Source: Mesorhizobium caraganae
GTDB taxonomy: Bacteria; Pseudomonadota; Alphaproteobacteria; Rhizobiales; Rhizobiaceae
Assembly: GCF_016836705.1 (NCBI RefSeq)
Contig: NZ_JAFCGY010000013.1
Location: forward strand, 1-64,000
Length of the DNA stretch: 64,000 nt
Direction of reading: 5' to 3'
Positions 42,336 to 51,364 of the stretch are shown here, one piece after another. Below the pieces are notes generated by a model. That model did no database searches, was not told where the DNA came from, and saw only the letters and a program-made list of their open reading frames with translations. Made by a program: the position numbers and the translations under genes. Position 1 is the first letter of the stretch. Each line of letters starts with the position of its first letter.

Positions 42336-43232
42336 TCAGGGCGCTTTCGACAGCATCCAGTTCAGCGTTTCGCGCCAGTCGACCATGCGGATCGGCGTGC
42401 CGTGGGTGCCCGTTTCAAAACGGACGAAGTGTGTCGGATAGGGATAGGCTTTCGAGTTCGCGATGATGGAGCGGAAGAAGGCTTCCTGCTTCTCCACGGG
42501 AAAGACCGGGTCCTTGCTGCCCTGGCCGAAAAAGACCGGTACATGGCGCCTGTAGGCCGGGCTCGACAGGAAACTTTCATCCCATAGCGAGCCGAGCAGC
42601 AGCAGCCCGTTTATCCGGCGTCCCGTGTCGTTGCGGCCGGCCAGCTTCCAGCACAGCGCGCCGCCCATGGAGCCGCAGGCGACGAAGATTTTTGCGTCCG
42701 GCGAGGCCTCGGCATAATGGCCGATCAGTGCGGCGACCTGGGCTGCGCCTTTGTCGCCGAAATCCGTGAAATCCGGTGACAGATAGAGGCCGCCATTGCC
42801 GGCCATCAGGTTCTTGATGCGGTTGAAATTGCCGCCGAAGGTGAAGTCGTCGACGCCCTGCTTGCGGCTGCCGCCCTGCCCGTGCAGGTAGAGCACGATG
42901 ATGCCGGCGCCCTCGGTCTTGCCGACGGCGACATGCCTGACATCGCCGGCATCGGTCTTCAGCATCAAATCCTGCTGCACCTTGCGCACGCCGGTGTCGG
43001 TATACTGCGCGTGTACGCGCTTTTCCGGCACCTCGTCACGGGCATTGATGTCACGCATCTCGCGGTAGTCGATGACCGTGTAGGCGCCCTTGTCCGTGGA
43101 CGAGAGCGTCGCCGGATAGGCGAAGAGATCGTCCTTGTAGGGTTTTAATTCGAGGGCATCGGCGTTGGCTGCGGACAGCGAAAGCGCGATTGCGCTCAGC
43201 AGCGCGCGGGAGAGTTGGAAGCGAAGAGCCAT
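42336..43232 (-). CDS. Alpha/beta hydrolase, secreted
   Basis: 298 aa with a signal peptide (LSRALLSAIALSLSAANADA). An oxyanion region VLYLHGQGGSRKQG, a nucleophile elbow FVACGSMGGALCW, and a C-terminal ETGTHGTP histidine fit the hydrolase fold. The nucleophile elbow GSMGG is intact. Related in outline to dienelactone hydrolases. Convergent with the DUF1176 gene; substrate unknown. Confidence 0.8.
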   Translation of the reverse strand: MALRFQLSRALLSAIALSLSAANADALELKPYKDDLFAYPATLSSTDKGAYTVIDYREMRDINARDEVPEKRVHAQYTDTGVRKVQQDLMLKTDAGDVRHVAVGKTEGAGIIVLYLHGQGGSRKQGVDDFTFGGNFNRIKNLMAGNGGLYLSPDFTDFGDKGAAQVAALIGHYAEASPDAKIFVACGSMGGALCWKLAGRNDTGRRINGLLLLGSLWDESFLSSPAYRRHVPVFFGQGSKDPVFPVEKQEAFFRSIIANSKAYPYPTHFVRFETGTHGTPIRMVDWRETLNWMLSKAP

Positions 43233-43264
43233 CCCTCAGCCATGCGTTTTTCAGCTTCGGTTTG

Positions 43265-44875
43265 TCAATCCTGCAGCACGCCGCCGGCGTCTTCCAGCGC
43301 CTCGCGGGTGTCGACATCGATCGATGCACCGTCACCAATCTCGACGTCGATGACATCAAGCCCTTCGGCTTCGACCAGATGGCGGGCGCCGGTGTCGCCT
43401 TCGAGATGGGCGATGGCTGGAAACAGCGCGCGCGGCAAAAGCACCGGATTGCCGCGGCGGCTGTCATGCGCGGCGCGCACGACAGAGCGGCCCTCGGCCT
43501 TACGGAAGGCCTCGATCAGCCTGTCGAGATCGGCCGAGGAGATGCCCGGCATGTCGCCGAGGACGATCATCGCACCGGCGGCATCGGCTCCAACCCGGGC
43601 AATGCCGGCTTTGAGCGACGAGGAGAGGCCGTCGGCGAAATCCGGATTGTCGGCGAAGATCACGTCCAGGCCAGCCAGGGCATGGCGCACCCGCTCGCGC
43701 TGATGGCCGGTGACAACGACGGTGCTGGATGCCTTCGAACCAAGCGCGCGTTCGGCGGTGCGGCGCACCAGCGGCTTGCCTTCGAACAGCGCCAGAAGCT
43801 TGTTGGACCCGCCCATGCGGCTGGAACGGCCGGCGGCCAGAAGCACGATCTCGACCTTCAACCCGGCTCTCGTCGGCAGCGGCTCGCGCGGCTGCGGCCG
43901 GGTCGGGATTTCCATCAGAAGCCCGCCGACACCCATGCCGGCGATATCCCTGGCGGTCACGTCGAGCCCGGCGATCAGCCGGTCAAGCACCCAGTCGAAG
44001 CCGTTCTCCTTGGGGCTGCGGGCACAGCCAGGCGCGCCGATGACGCGCTTGCCATCGAGCGTGCCGAGCACCAGCAGATTGCCGGGATCGACCGGCATGC
44101 CCGCGCGGATGACAGTACCGCCGGCCCTCTCGATTGCCGCCGGAACGACATCGGCAAAATCGCTCATCGCCGAGGCGCCGAAGATCACCACCATGTCGTT
44201 GTCGCGCGCCAACGCGGCCGCGGCCTCGGCGACGGGCGCAACCTCGTGCGGCGTGCGGCGCTCGGCGGTCAGCCGGGCGCCGGAGCGCGCCAGCCGCGCC
44301 TCGGTGACGCGCAGCGTCTTGTCGAGCACGCTGGCCTTGATGCCCGGCAGCACCGTCTGGATGACGCCGATGCGCACCGGCTGGTAGGCATTGACGGCGA
44401 AGATCTCGCCGCCGGCGCAGATTTTTACCACCGCATCGACCAGGGCCGAAGCGACAGCGAACGGGATGATCTTGACCGTCGCCACCATCTGGCCCTTCTC
44501 GACCGGCGCATGCTGCGCCAGCGTGGCGATGGTAATGGTCGGGTCGACCGCATTGATGGCGTCGATCATTGTGGCATCGACGGTGAAGACGCCGGCCGCC
44601 TTGGCATGGAGGTTCACTCGGCCGGTTGCAGCCGGTTTCGCCTCGATGTTGCGGTGGGCCATGCTTGCGGCGATCTTCTCGGCCGCTGCATCCTCGCTGA
44701 GATCATCGGCGGCAAGCACCGCAGCGACAATCTCGGAAACGCCGGCCGCCTTCAGCACCGCCACATCTTGGGCATTCAGCCTGTGTGCCTTGCGAAAACG
44801 CCGCTCGCCGGCCGTGGTGGCATGCGCCAGCACCGCGCCTTCGGCCTGATCGATCGGGACGGGACCGAATTTCAC
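43265..44875 (-). CDS. Molybdopterin-binding/NTP-transferase fusion protein (MocA-like)
   Basis: 536 aa. The N-terminal two thirds contain a molybdopterin-binding MoeA/MogA-type fold (VVIFGASAMSDFADVVP). The C-terminal third is a MobA-like nucleotidyltransferase: LLAAGRSSRMGGSNKL as the GTP/CTP loop and VLGDMPGIS. Such proteins add a nucleotide to molybdenum cofactor for xanthine-dehydrogenase-type enzymes (MocA makes MCD). Starts at a GTG overlapping the XdhC stop by four bases. Last gene of the maturation operon. Confidence 0.87.
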   Translation of the reverse strand: MKFGPVPIDQAEGAVLAHATTAGERRFRKAHRLNAQDVAVLKAAGVSEIVAAVLAADDLSEDAAAEKIAASMAHRNIEAKPAATGRVNLHAKAAGVFTVDATMIDAINAVDPTITIATLAQHAPVEKGQMVATVKIIPFAVASALVDAVVKICAGGEIFAVNAYQPVRIGVIQTVLPGIKASVLDKTLRVTEARLARSGARLTAERRTPHEVAPVAEAAAALARDNDMVVIFGASAMSDFADVVPAAIERAGGTVIRAGMPVDPGNLLVLGTLDGKRVIGAPGCARSPKENGFDWVLDRLIAGLDVTARDIAGMGVGGLLMEIPTRPQPREPLPTRAGLKVEIVLLAAGRSSRMGGSNKLLALFEGKPLVRRTAERALGSKASSTVVVTGHQRERVRHALAGLDVIFADNPDFADGLSSSLKAGIARVGADAAGAMIVLGDMPGISSADLDRLIEAFRKAEGRSVVRAAHDSRRGNPVLLPRALFPAIAHLEGDTGARHLVEAEGLDVIDVEIGDGASIDVDTREALEDAGGVLQD

Positions 44876-45576
44876 GCCGCAGCGCCTTTCGCTTCAAGCC
44901 CGCGCGAGCGAAAGGCGTGGATGGTCTGCGCCAGCACGGCAACAGCAATTTCAGCCGGGCTGGCGGCACCGATGTCGAGGCCGATCGGCGCGTGAATGCG
45001 GCCTATCTGGTCGGCGCTGGCGCCCAGCGCCAGCAGGCGCTCGACGCGCTTGGCGTGGGTTTTGCGGCTGCCGAGCGCGCCGATATAGAAGCAATTGGCA
45101 TCGAGTGCCGCCTTCAGCGCGAAATCGTCGATCTTCGGATCATGGGTAAGGGCGGCGAGCGCCGTGTAGCTGTCGAGCGGTTGGCGCTTCAGCACATCCT
45201 CAGGCCATTCGGCATGCAGCGCGACATCGGGAAATCGGTCCGGCGTGGCAAAGGCGGTACGCGGATCGACGATTTCGAGGGGATAGCCGGCGATCTTTGC
45301 CATGGGCGCCAGCGCCTGGCTGATATGGACGGCGCCGATCACCACCAGACGCGGTTGCGGCAGATGCGCGTTGAGGAAGAAGGTCCGTCCCTCTGCCTCG
45401 ATCGAGACCGAACTGCCCGACCGAAACGCCTTGGCGATCGCTTGCCCGAGTTCGCCGGCGACGGAATCGCCCTCGCGCACGATGCGGTCGCGGCCGTCGC
45501 CGAGATCGGTGACCAGGATCGCGGCGCGGCGGGCGCGGCGTTCTGCATTCAGTGTCTTGAGGGCGTACGGGTCCAT
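44872..45576 (-). CDS. XdhC family protein (Moco insertion, Rossmann half)
   Basis: 234 aa. XdhC proteins bind molybdenum cofactor and hand it to molybdenum hydroxylases, protecting it after sulfuration. The C-terminal Rossmann part contains FYIGALGSRKTHAKR and a GRIHAPIGLDIGAASPAEIA end, typical of XdhC C-terminal domains. Preceded by a shorter XdhC-type gene six bases away, and overlapping the MocA-like gene by four bases. Confidence 0.87.
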   Translation of the reverse strand: MDPYALKTLNAERRARRAAILVTDLGDGRDRIVREGDSVAGELGQAIAKAFRSGSSVSIEAEGRTFFLNAHLPQPRLVVIGAVHISQALAPMAKIAGYPLEIVDPRTAFATPDRFPDVALHAEWPEDVLKRQPLDSYTALAALTHDPKIDDFALKAALDANCFYIGALGSRKTHAKRVERLLALGASADQIGRIHAPIGLDIGAASPAEIAVAVLAQTIHAFRSRGLEAKGAAA

Positions 45577-45582
45577 GGCGTT

Positions 45583-45921
45583 TTAACCGAGCCGCTCGAC
45601 GTAAACTTTGATGCGGCCGCCGCAGGACAGGCCGACCTGCCATGCCGTTTCGTCGGCAACGCCGAATTCCAGCATCCTGGCTTTGCCGGAATCGATGACG
45701 TCGATCGCCTCGCTCACCACGGCACCCTCGACGCAGCCGCCGGAGACCGAGCCGTGGAAATTGCCTTCGGCATCGATGACCAGATGGCTGCCGACAGGCC
45801 TCGGCGCCGAACCCCAGGTCTCGACCACGGTGGCAATGGCGACATCCTTGCCATCCTTCATCCAGCCTTCCGCGATGATCAGCGGGTCGCGGGCCTCATC
45901 GAGATAGATGCTATTGTCCAT
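45583..45921 (-). CDS. XdhC/CoxI N-terminal domain protein
   Basis: 112 aa. The segment WMKDGKDVAIATVVETWGSAPRPVG is the XdhC/CoxI N-terminal domain, followed by GSVSGGCVEGAVV with the conserved cysteine. It is the small partner of the longer XdhC gene next to it, so together they resemble a split CoxI/CoxF pair. Operon context supports molybdenum cofactor handling. Confidence 0.87.
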   Translation of the reverse strand: MDNSIYLDEARDPLIIAEGWMKDGKDVAIATVVETWGSAPRPVGSHLVIDAEGNFHGSVSGGCVEGAVVSEAIDVIDSGKARMLEFGVADETAWQVGLSCGGRIKVYVERLG

Positions 45922-45965
45922 GATCGCTTCTCTCAGAGTCTGTTTTTGCAGAAGTAAACATATGG

Positions 45966-47231
45966 CTATGCTGCGCGCCTGATGCCAGCTTCCAGCCAGC
46001 GGCGCGGATCGACCGAAGCAGCCGATTTCTTGTCCAGCGAGGCGCAGAGGTCGGCCAGCGCATCGAGATTGTGCACCGAGCGGAACTCATCGACATGCGG
46101 CAGCATCGCCTTGACGCCCCGGGCGCGGGCCTCGAAGCCGTCGAAGCGCAGCAAGGGGTTCAGCCAGATCAGCCGCCGGCAGGATTTGTGCAGTCGGTCC
46201 ATCTCTTCCGACAGGCCGGTGACATCGTCGCGCTCCAGCCCGTCGGTGATCAAAAGCACCACCGCGCCCTGCCCCAGCACACGGCGCGACCACTGCTTGT
46301 TGAACTTGGCCAGCGTGTCGCCGATGCGGGTGCCGCCGGACCAGTCCTTGACCGCCGCCGAGCAGTCGGCAAGGGCGGCATCGGGGTCGCGATGGCGCAT
46401 CTGCCGGGTCAGATTGGTAAGCCGCGTGCCGAAGACGAAGGTGTGCACGCGCCGGCGCTTGTCGGTCAGCGCATGCAGGAAATGCAGGAAGATGCGCGTG
46501 TACTGGCTCATCGACCCGGAAATATCGGCGAGCACGACCAGCGGCGGATGCACCTCACGGGCCGAGCGGAATTTCGGCAGGATCAAGTCGCCACCGGTGC
46601 GCGCGGCCGACCGCATCATGGCGCGCGGATCGATGCGGCGGCCATGCGGGTCGGCCTTGAACCGCCGCGTCCGCACCATGTCGAAGGGCAGTCGCAGCTG
46701 GGCGATAGCCTTCTTGGCTTCGGCCATCTCGGCGGCGTCCATCTGGGCAAAGTCCTTGCCGCGCAGCACCTCGTTGCCGGAGAAGCTGAAGCGAGCGTCG
46801 ACTTCGAACTCAGGGATTTCCTTGACCGGTTGGTTCTTATGATGGCCTTCGAACATCGCCTGGCTGACGCGGTTCTCGGCCGCGCGGGGTTTTTGCTTCT
46901 CCCTGGTGTCGGGCGCCACCGGCGAAAACATCGCCAGCAGCTTTTCGATCAGTTCGCGCGATTTCCAGAACAGCCGGAAGGCTTCGTCGAAGACAGGATG
47001 ATCCTCGTGCCTGGACACCAGCACGGCATGCAGCGTCCAGTAGAAATCGTCGCGCGAGCCGATGCCGGCGGCGAGCACCGCCTCGATCGCATCCTTGACC
47101 GAGGCCGGCCCGACGCGCATGCCTGATTTGCGCAAGGTGCGGGCGAAATAGACGATGTTGTCTGCTATGCGCCCGTCTTCCGTCGCTTCTCTGGGGTCGG
47201 CCACTTTGGGGTAGGCACCCGGCGCCTTCAC
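45966..47231 (-). CDS. VWA domain protein, CoxE-like
   Basis: 421 aa from the GTG at 47231, five bases after the ATPase stop and with GGCGGAG upstream; an upstream frame to 47309 would run inside the ATPase gene. The C-terminal VWA domain has the MIDAS motif VVLADISGSMSQY and later SGGTRIG and LITDGLERDD. CoxE-type proteins work with a MoxR ATPase (CoxD) to mature aerobic CO dehydrogenase-like hydroxylases. Domain order (basic N-terminal region then VWA) fits. Confidence 0.88.
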   Translation of the reverse strand: MKAPGAYPKVADPREATEDGRIADNIVYFARTLRKSGMRVGPASVKDAIEAVLAAGIGSRDDFYWTLHAVLVSRHEDHPVFDEAFRLFWKSRELIEKLLAMFSPVAPDTREKQKPRAAENRVSQAMFEGHHKNQPVKEIPEFEVDARFSFSGNEVLRGKDFAQMDAAEMAEAKKAIAQLRLPFDMVRTRRFKADPHGRRIDPRAMMRSAARTGGDLILPKFRSAREVHPPLVVLADISGSMSQYTRIFLHFLHALTDKRRRVHTFVFGTRLTNLTRQMRHRDPDAALADCSAAVKDWSGGTRIGDTLAKFNKQWSRRVLGQGAVVLLITDGLERDDVTGLSEEMDRLHKSCRRLIWLNPLLRFDGFEARARGVKAMLPHVDEFRSVHNLDALADLCASLDKKSAASVDPRRWLEAGIRRAA

Positions 47232-47235
47232 TATT

Positions 47236-48165
47236 CTACTCCGCCGCCGCAAGCTCGGCCTTGACCTCGTCGAGGATGCGCCGGCCCTCGCCCGCGCCGA
47301 TGCGGGCAATGTCGTCCTGGTACTTCAGCAAAACGCCGATTGTGTCGGATACGGTCTCCGGATCGAGCGCCACCTTGTCGAGTTCGGTCAGCGCGCCGGC
47401 CCAGTCGATGGTTTCGGCAACGCCCGGCGCCTTGAACAATTCGACCTGGCGCAATTTCTGGATGAACGACACCACTTCGGCTGAAAGCCGGCTGTTGGCT
47501 TGCGGCACCTTGCGGCGCACGATCTCCAGCTCGCGCTCGGCGTTGGGATAGTCGACCCAATGATAGAGGCAGCGCCGCTTCAGCGCGTCGTGGATTTCGC
47601 GGGTGCGGTTGGTGGTGATGATGACGATCGGCGGCTCCTCCGCCTTGATCGTGCCGAGCTCGGGCACCGTCACCTGGAAGTCGGACAGGATCTCGAGCAG
47701 GAACGCCTCGAAAGCCTCGTCGGTGCGGTCGAGCTCGTCGATCAGGAACACCGGGGCGGCACCGGCCTTGCCGGTCAGCGCATCGAGCACGGGGCGGCGG
47801 ATCAGGTATTTTTCGGAGAAGACATTGCGCTCCATGTCGGAGCGGTCGACCGAGCCTGCCGCCTCCTCCATGCGGATCTCGATCATCTGCGCGGCGTAGT
47901 TCCACTCGTAGACAGCGGAGGAGACGTCGAGGCCTTCATAGCATTGCAGGCGGATCAGCCGGCGGCCGAGCGCCTGCGCCAGCACCTTGGCGATCTCGGT
48001 CTTGCCGACGCCGGCCTCACCTTCGAGGAACAGCGGCCGCTGCATGCGCAGCGAAAGGAACAGGACCGTTGCCAGCGAGCGGTCCGCGACATAGTCCGCA
48101 CCGGTCAGGAGATCGAGCGTTTCGTCGATCGTCCGCGGCGCGGGGCGCGGTTTCAGCTCGGTCAT
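47236..48165 (-). CDS. MoxR family AAA+ ATPase (CoxD-like)
   Basis: 309 aa. Walker A is EGEAGVGKTE, Walker B is VFLIDELDRTDEAFEAFL, and sensor 1 follows in VIITTNRTREIHDALKRR. MoxR ATPases act as chaperones that insert cofactors into enzymes with a VWA partner. Here it lies directly before the CoxE-like gene, and its start overlaps the flavin reductase stop by four bases. With the XdhC and MocA-like genes it forms a Cox-type maturation operon. Confidence 0.92.
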   Translation of the reverse strand: MTELKPRPAPRTIDETLDLLTGADYVADRSLATVLFLSLRMQRPLFLEGEAGVGKTEIAKVLAQALGRRLIRLQCYEGLDVSSAVYEWNYAAQMIEIRMEEAAGSVDRSDMERNVFSEKYLIRRPVLDALTGKAGAAPVFLIDELDRTDEAFEAFLLEILSDFQVTVPELGTIKAEEPPIVIITTNRTREIHDALKRRCLYHWVDYPNAERELEIVRRKVPQANSRLSAEVVSFIQKLRQVELFKAPGVAETIDWAGALTELDKVALDPETVSDTIGVLLKYQDDIARIGAGEGRRILDEVKAELAAAE

Positions 48166-48689
48166 TCTTTCTCCGTTGACGCCTCTGCTCCGCTTTCCAG
48201 CACGTGGTAGTCGCGGGCGTGGTAGATCAGCGGCCGCAAATTATCGCCCATGCGCAGACCTGTCACCTTGCCAAAAAGCACACGATGGGTGGCTAGATCC
48301 TTGGTGTCGATCAATTCGCAGTCGAACACGGCGAGAGCGCCCTTCAAGGCCGGGGCGCCTGTCGATATGACGTCCCACTCGCCGAGCGCGAAACGCGCAT
48401 CGGACGACAGGCCGGTCAGGCCTGAGAACGCCACCGATAGCGGCTGCTGGTGCGAAGCCAATGTGTTCAGCGCAAACCGGCCGTTTTGCACGAACAGCTC
48501 GTTCTTGGCATTCTCGCGGTTGAGGCAGACGAGAACTGTCGGCGGCGTGTCCGACACCGAACAGGCGGCGATCACCGTCGTGCCGCGTTTGCCGGCGGGA
48601 CCGTCGGTGGTCACCACATGGACGTGGCCGGCAAAATGCGCCATCGCGTCGCGATAGGCCTGCGGCCCTATGTCGTTCAACTTCAGCAC
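48162..48689 (-). CDS. Flavin reductase family protein
   Basis: 175 aa from a GTG at 48689, with GGAAAA upstream; a frame open to 48839 adds a segment without family features. The FMN-binding pattern is readable: YRDAMAHFAGHVHVVTTDGP, GTTVIAACSVSDTPPTVLVCLN and FALNTLA. These enzymes reduce FMN with NAD(P)H for monooxygenase partners. It heads the Cox-type maturation operon, overlapping the MoxR gene. No monooxygenase lies nearby. Confidence 0.83.
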   Translation of the reverse strand: MLKLNDIGPQAYRDAMAHFAGHVHVVTTDGPAGKRGTTVIAACSVSDTPPTVLVCLNRENAKNELFVQNGRFALNTLASHQQPLSVAFSGLTGLSSDARFALGEWDVISTGAPALKGALAVFDCELIDTKDLATHRVLFGKVTGLRMGDNLRPLIYHARDYHVLESGAEASTEKE

Positions 48690-48869
48690 CGATGATTTTC
48701 CATAAGCGGGAATCCAAGCGTTATATATGGCGGTACACAATAGGCCACAAGCGAAGTGCTTGACGCCAATCCGCAAATTCGCGTGTTGCGCCTGGGGCGG
48801 GCAGCCTTTAGGTCTTGGCGCAAGAGACGCTGGAAGCATGCGACCGGCACGGAGGAATTCTTCGTCAGA

Positions 48870-49940
48870 ATGCGACCCCTAACAGCTGTAATAGCGGCAC
48901 TGCTCTGGCAGTTGCCGGCAAGCGCGGGCGCTGAGACGCTGCTTGTCGGCGTCGCCGCGCCCCTGTCCGGTCCATCGGCGATCCTCGGCAAGCAGATCGA
49001 GGCGGGCGCTGGCCTGGCAGCGGAAGCCAACGGCGCCGAGATCAAGACGGTCGACGATGCCTGCACCGCCGATGGCGGCGCTGCCGCCGCCAGGGAGTTC
49101 GCCGCGGCGAAGGTCAACATCGTCGTCGGCTTCCTCTGCACCGAGGCCATCCAGGCGGCGCTGCCGATCCTGAAGGACGCCAACATACCGGTGATCACCG
49201 TCGGCGTGCGGACCGAAAGCCTGACCGACCGCCGCGCCAAGACCGGCTGGCCGGTCTATCGGCTGGGGCCGCGCGGCGATGATGAGCGCAATGCGGTGGC
49301 CACCATCCTCACCAGGCTGTGGCAGAACGAACTGTTCGCCATCGTCGATGACGGCACCATATACGGCCGCGAGATCGCCGAGACGCTGCGGGCAGCAGCC
49401 GAGCAGGCGGCGCTGAAGCCGGTGTTCACCGACACATTCCGGCCGCAACTCGACAACCAGATCGGGCTGATCGGTCGGCTGAAGAAGGCCGGCGCGACGC
49501 ATGTCTTTGCCGGCGGCGACGGCGACGACATCGCGATCATGGGCCGTGACGCCAGCCAGCTCGAGGCCGGCATTATTTTTGCCGGCGGCGAGAATTTGCG
49601 CACACCGCCCGGCGACGTGCCTTACGCCGTCGGCACACTGATGATCGCGCCGCCGGAATGGGCCGATGTCGCCGACCCCAAGGTGTTGGCGGCATTTGCG
49701 ACCAAAAACATCGCGCCGGACGGCTACACATTGCCGGCCTATGCCGCGGTGGAAATAGCCAAGGCGGCCTCTGCGGCAGCCGAGACCTCTGGCAAGCCGC
49801 TGGCCGACGCGCTCACCGGGCATGATTTCACCACCGCGATCGGTCCGCTGCGTTTCGACGACAAGGGCGATCTGAGCCAAAACCTCTACCGCGCCTTCCG
49901 CTTTGACGGCACACGTTTCGTGCCGGCGGAGACGAATTGA
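48870..49940 (+). CDS. Branched-chain amino acid-type ABC substrate-binding protein
   Basis: 356 aa from the ATG at 48870, with GGAGGAA upstream at a somewhat long distance. A signal peptide precedes AETLLVGVAAPLSGPSAILG, the start of the LivJ-type periplasmic fold. Two cysteines (DACTAD, GFLCTE) are present. It has no permease or ATPase genes next to it. Its stop overlaps the start of the P1 peptidase gene by one base, so the two are translationally coupled. Confidence 0.87.
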   Translation: MRPLTAVIAALLWQLPASAGAETLLVGVAAPLSGPSAILGKQIEAGAGLAAEANGAEIKTVDDACTADGGAAAAREFAAAKVNIVVGFLCTEAIQAALPILKDANIPVITVGVRTESLTDRRAKTGWPVYRLGPRGDDERNAVATILTRLWQNELFAIVDDGTIYGREIAETLRAAAEQAALKPVFTDTFRPQLDNQIGLIGRLKKAGATHVFAGGDGDDIAIMGRDASQLEAGIIFAGGENLRTPPGDVPYAVGTLMIAPPEWADVADPKVLAAFATKNIAPDGYTLPAYAAVEIAKAASAAAETSGKPLADALTGHDFTTAIGPLRFDDKGDLSQNLYRAFRFDGTRFVPAETN

Positions 49941-50959
49941 TGTTTCGCACCGGGCTGCGCAATCTGATCACCGATGTCGCCGGCCTGCGGGTCGGCAACG
50001 CCAGCGCTGCCAGGCTGAAATCGGGCGTTACGACCGTGCTGTGCGACGAACCGGCGGTGGGGGGCGTGCAGATCCTCGGCGGCGCGCCAGGCACGCGTGA
50101 AACCGACCTGCTCGAACCGCATAATTCCATCGAGGCGGTGCATGCCGTGGTGCTTTCGGGTGGCTCGGCCTTCGGCCTCGACGCCGCCTCCGGCGTGCAG
50201 GCTGCATTGCGCGAAAAGGGCATCGGCGTCGATGTCGGCGGCTTTCGCGTGCCGATCGTGCCGGCGGCGATCCTGTTCGACCTGCGCAATGGCGGCGACA
50301 AGGATTGGGGTCGCTATCCGCCCTACCGCGACCTCGGCTATGAGGCGGCGCAAAATGCTATCACCGACTTTCCGCTCGGCACCGTCGGCGCCGGTACCGG
50401 CGCGCTCAGTTCCGGGCTGAAGGGTGGCCTGGGCTCGGCCTCGACCGTGCTCGACAACGGCGTCACCATCGGCGCGCTGGCCGCCGCGAACCCGACCGGC
50501 TCGGTGACGATAGCGCGGACGCGTTATTTCTGGGCCGCACCGTTCGAGATCGGCGATGAGTTCGGCGGACTTGGCTATCCCTCGCCGATGCCCGACGACG
50601 CCAGGCGGATCCTTTTGAAATACCGCGACAGGCGTGTGGGTGGGACGGGCGAGGCCGGCGGCAACACCACCATCGCCGTCATTGCCACCGACGCCGTGCT
50701 GACCAAGGCGGCGGCCAAACGGCTGGCCATATCGGCGCATGACGGCTTCGTGCGCGCCATCTGGCCGGTGCACACGCCGGCCGACGGCGATCTGGTGTTC
50801 GCGCTGGCAACCGGCAAGAGTGGCATCGAGCTTGGCGCCGACGAAGCCGTCGACTTCTTTGCCGCCGCCGGCGCCACCATGGCGCGTGCCATCAGCCGCG
50901 GCATCCATGCCGCGACGCCGGCCGATGGCGATCTGTTTCCGGTGTGGTCGTCGCGCTAG
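49940..50959 (+). CDS. P1 family peptidase (DmpA/aminopeptidase-like)
   Basis: 339 aa. Family S58 of N-terminal nucleophile hydrolases: GLRVGNA near the start, AVVLSGGSAFGLDAASGV, and the self-cleavage region EAGGNTTIAVIATDA, in which the threonine or serine after Asn becomes the nucleophile. Such enzymes act on D-amino acid or beta-peptide substrates. Coupled by a one-base overlap to the binding protein gene, suggesting that the peptide products or substrates relate to its ligand. Confidence 0.85.
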   Translation: MFRTGLRNLITDVAGLRVGNASAARLKSGVTTVLCDEPAVGGVQILGGAPGTRETDLLEPHNSIEAVHAVVLSGGSAFGLDAASGVQAALREKGIGVDVGGFRVPIVPAAILFDLRNGGDKDWGRYPPYRDLGYEAAQNAITDFPLGTVGAGTGALSSGLKGGLGSASTVLDNGVTIGALAAANPTGSVTIARTRYFWAAPFEIGDEFGGLGYPSPMPDDARRILLKYRDRRVGGTGEAGGNTTIAVIATDAVLTKAAAKRLAISAHDGFVRAIWPVHTPADGDLVFALATGKSGIELGADEAVDFFAAAGATMARAISRGIHAATPADGDLFPVWSSR

Positions 50960-50972
50960 GCGCGTAATCCGA

Positions 50973-51227
50973 TCAGGTCGGGTCGGATTTTTCTTCCTCG
51001 AAGCTGACCGCAACGTCCGAATTCGCCGACAGCCAGACCTTTTTGCCATCGACCTCGGCCAGCAGACTCAAGGGAATGTAGTGGTGATGGCCTTTGTGCC
51101 GACCCATGCCGCTGTCGGCCTTGGTCAGCTTGATCCGGTCGCCCTCGACCTTGTCGACGGTGCCGAGATGAACGCCGTCGGCGCCGACCACTTCCATATG
51201 TTCGCGAATCTTGCTGGCCTCGGTCAT
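50973..51227 (-). CDS. DUF2171 domain-containing protein
   Basis: 84 aa from the ATG at 51227, with AAGGAGA upstream; a longer frame to 51413 extends into the neighbour's region. The sequence MTEASKIREHMEVVGADGVHLGTVDKVEGDRIKL is the DUF2171 pattern, a PRC-barrel-like small beta barrel. Function unknown; homologs are stress-linked in some rhizobia, which is not shown here. Confidence 0.85.
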   Translation of the reverse strand: MTEASKIREHMEVVGADGVHLGTVDKVEGDRIKLTKADSGMGRHKGHHHYIPLSLLAEVDGKKVWLSANSDVAVSFEEEKSDPT

Positions 51228-51364
51228 GGGGAGTTCTCCTTTTGAAAGCGATCGACGATAACAAACAGAGGCGCAATTGGATGCATCGCCTTTTGCATAG
51301 CACGATGTTTTGACTGTCTCATGATAGGGAACGATCGAACCATGGCGGCCGGAGCGGAACCCCG

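Noticed and set aside
43190..44995. 601-codon plus-strand frame over the MocA-like gene
   Set aside because: Antisense to a gene with clear MobA-like motifs; no independent support.
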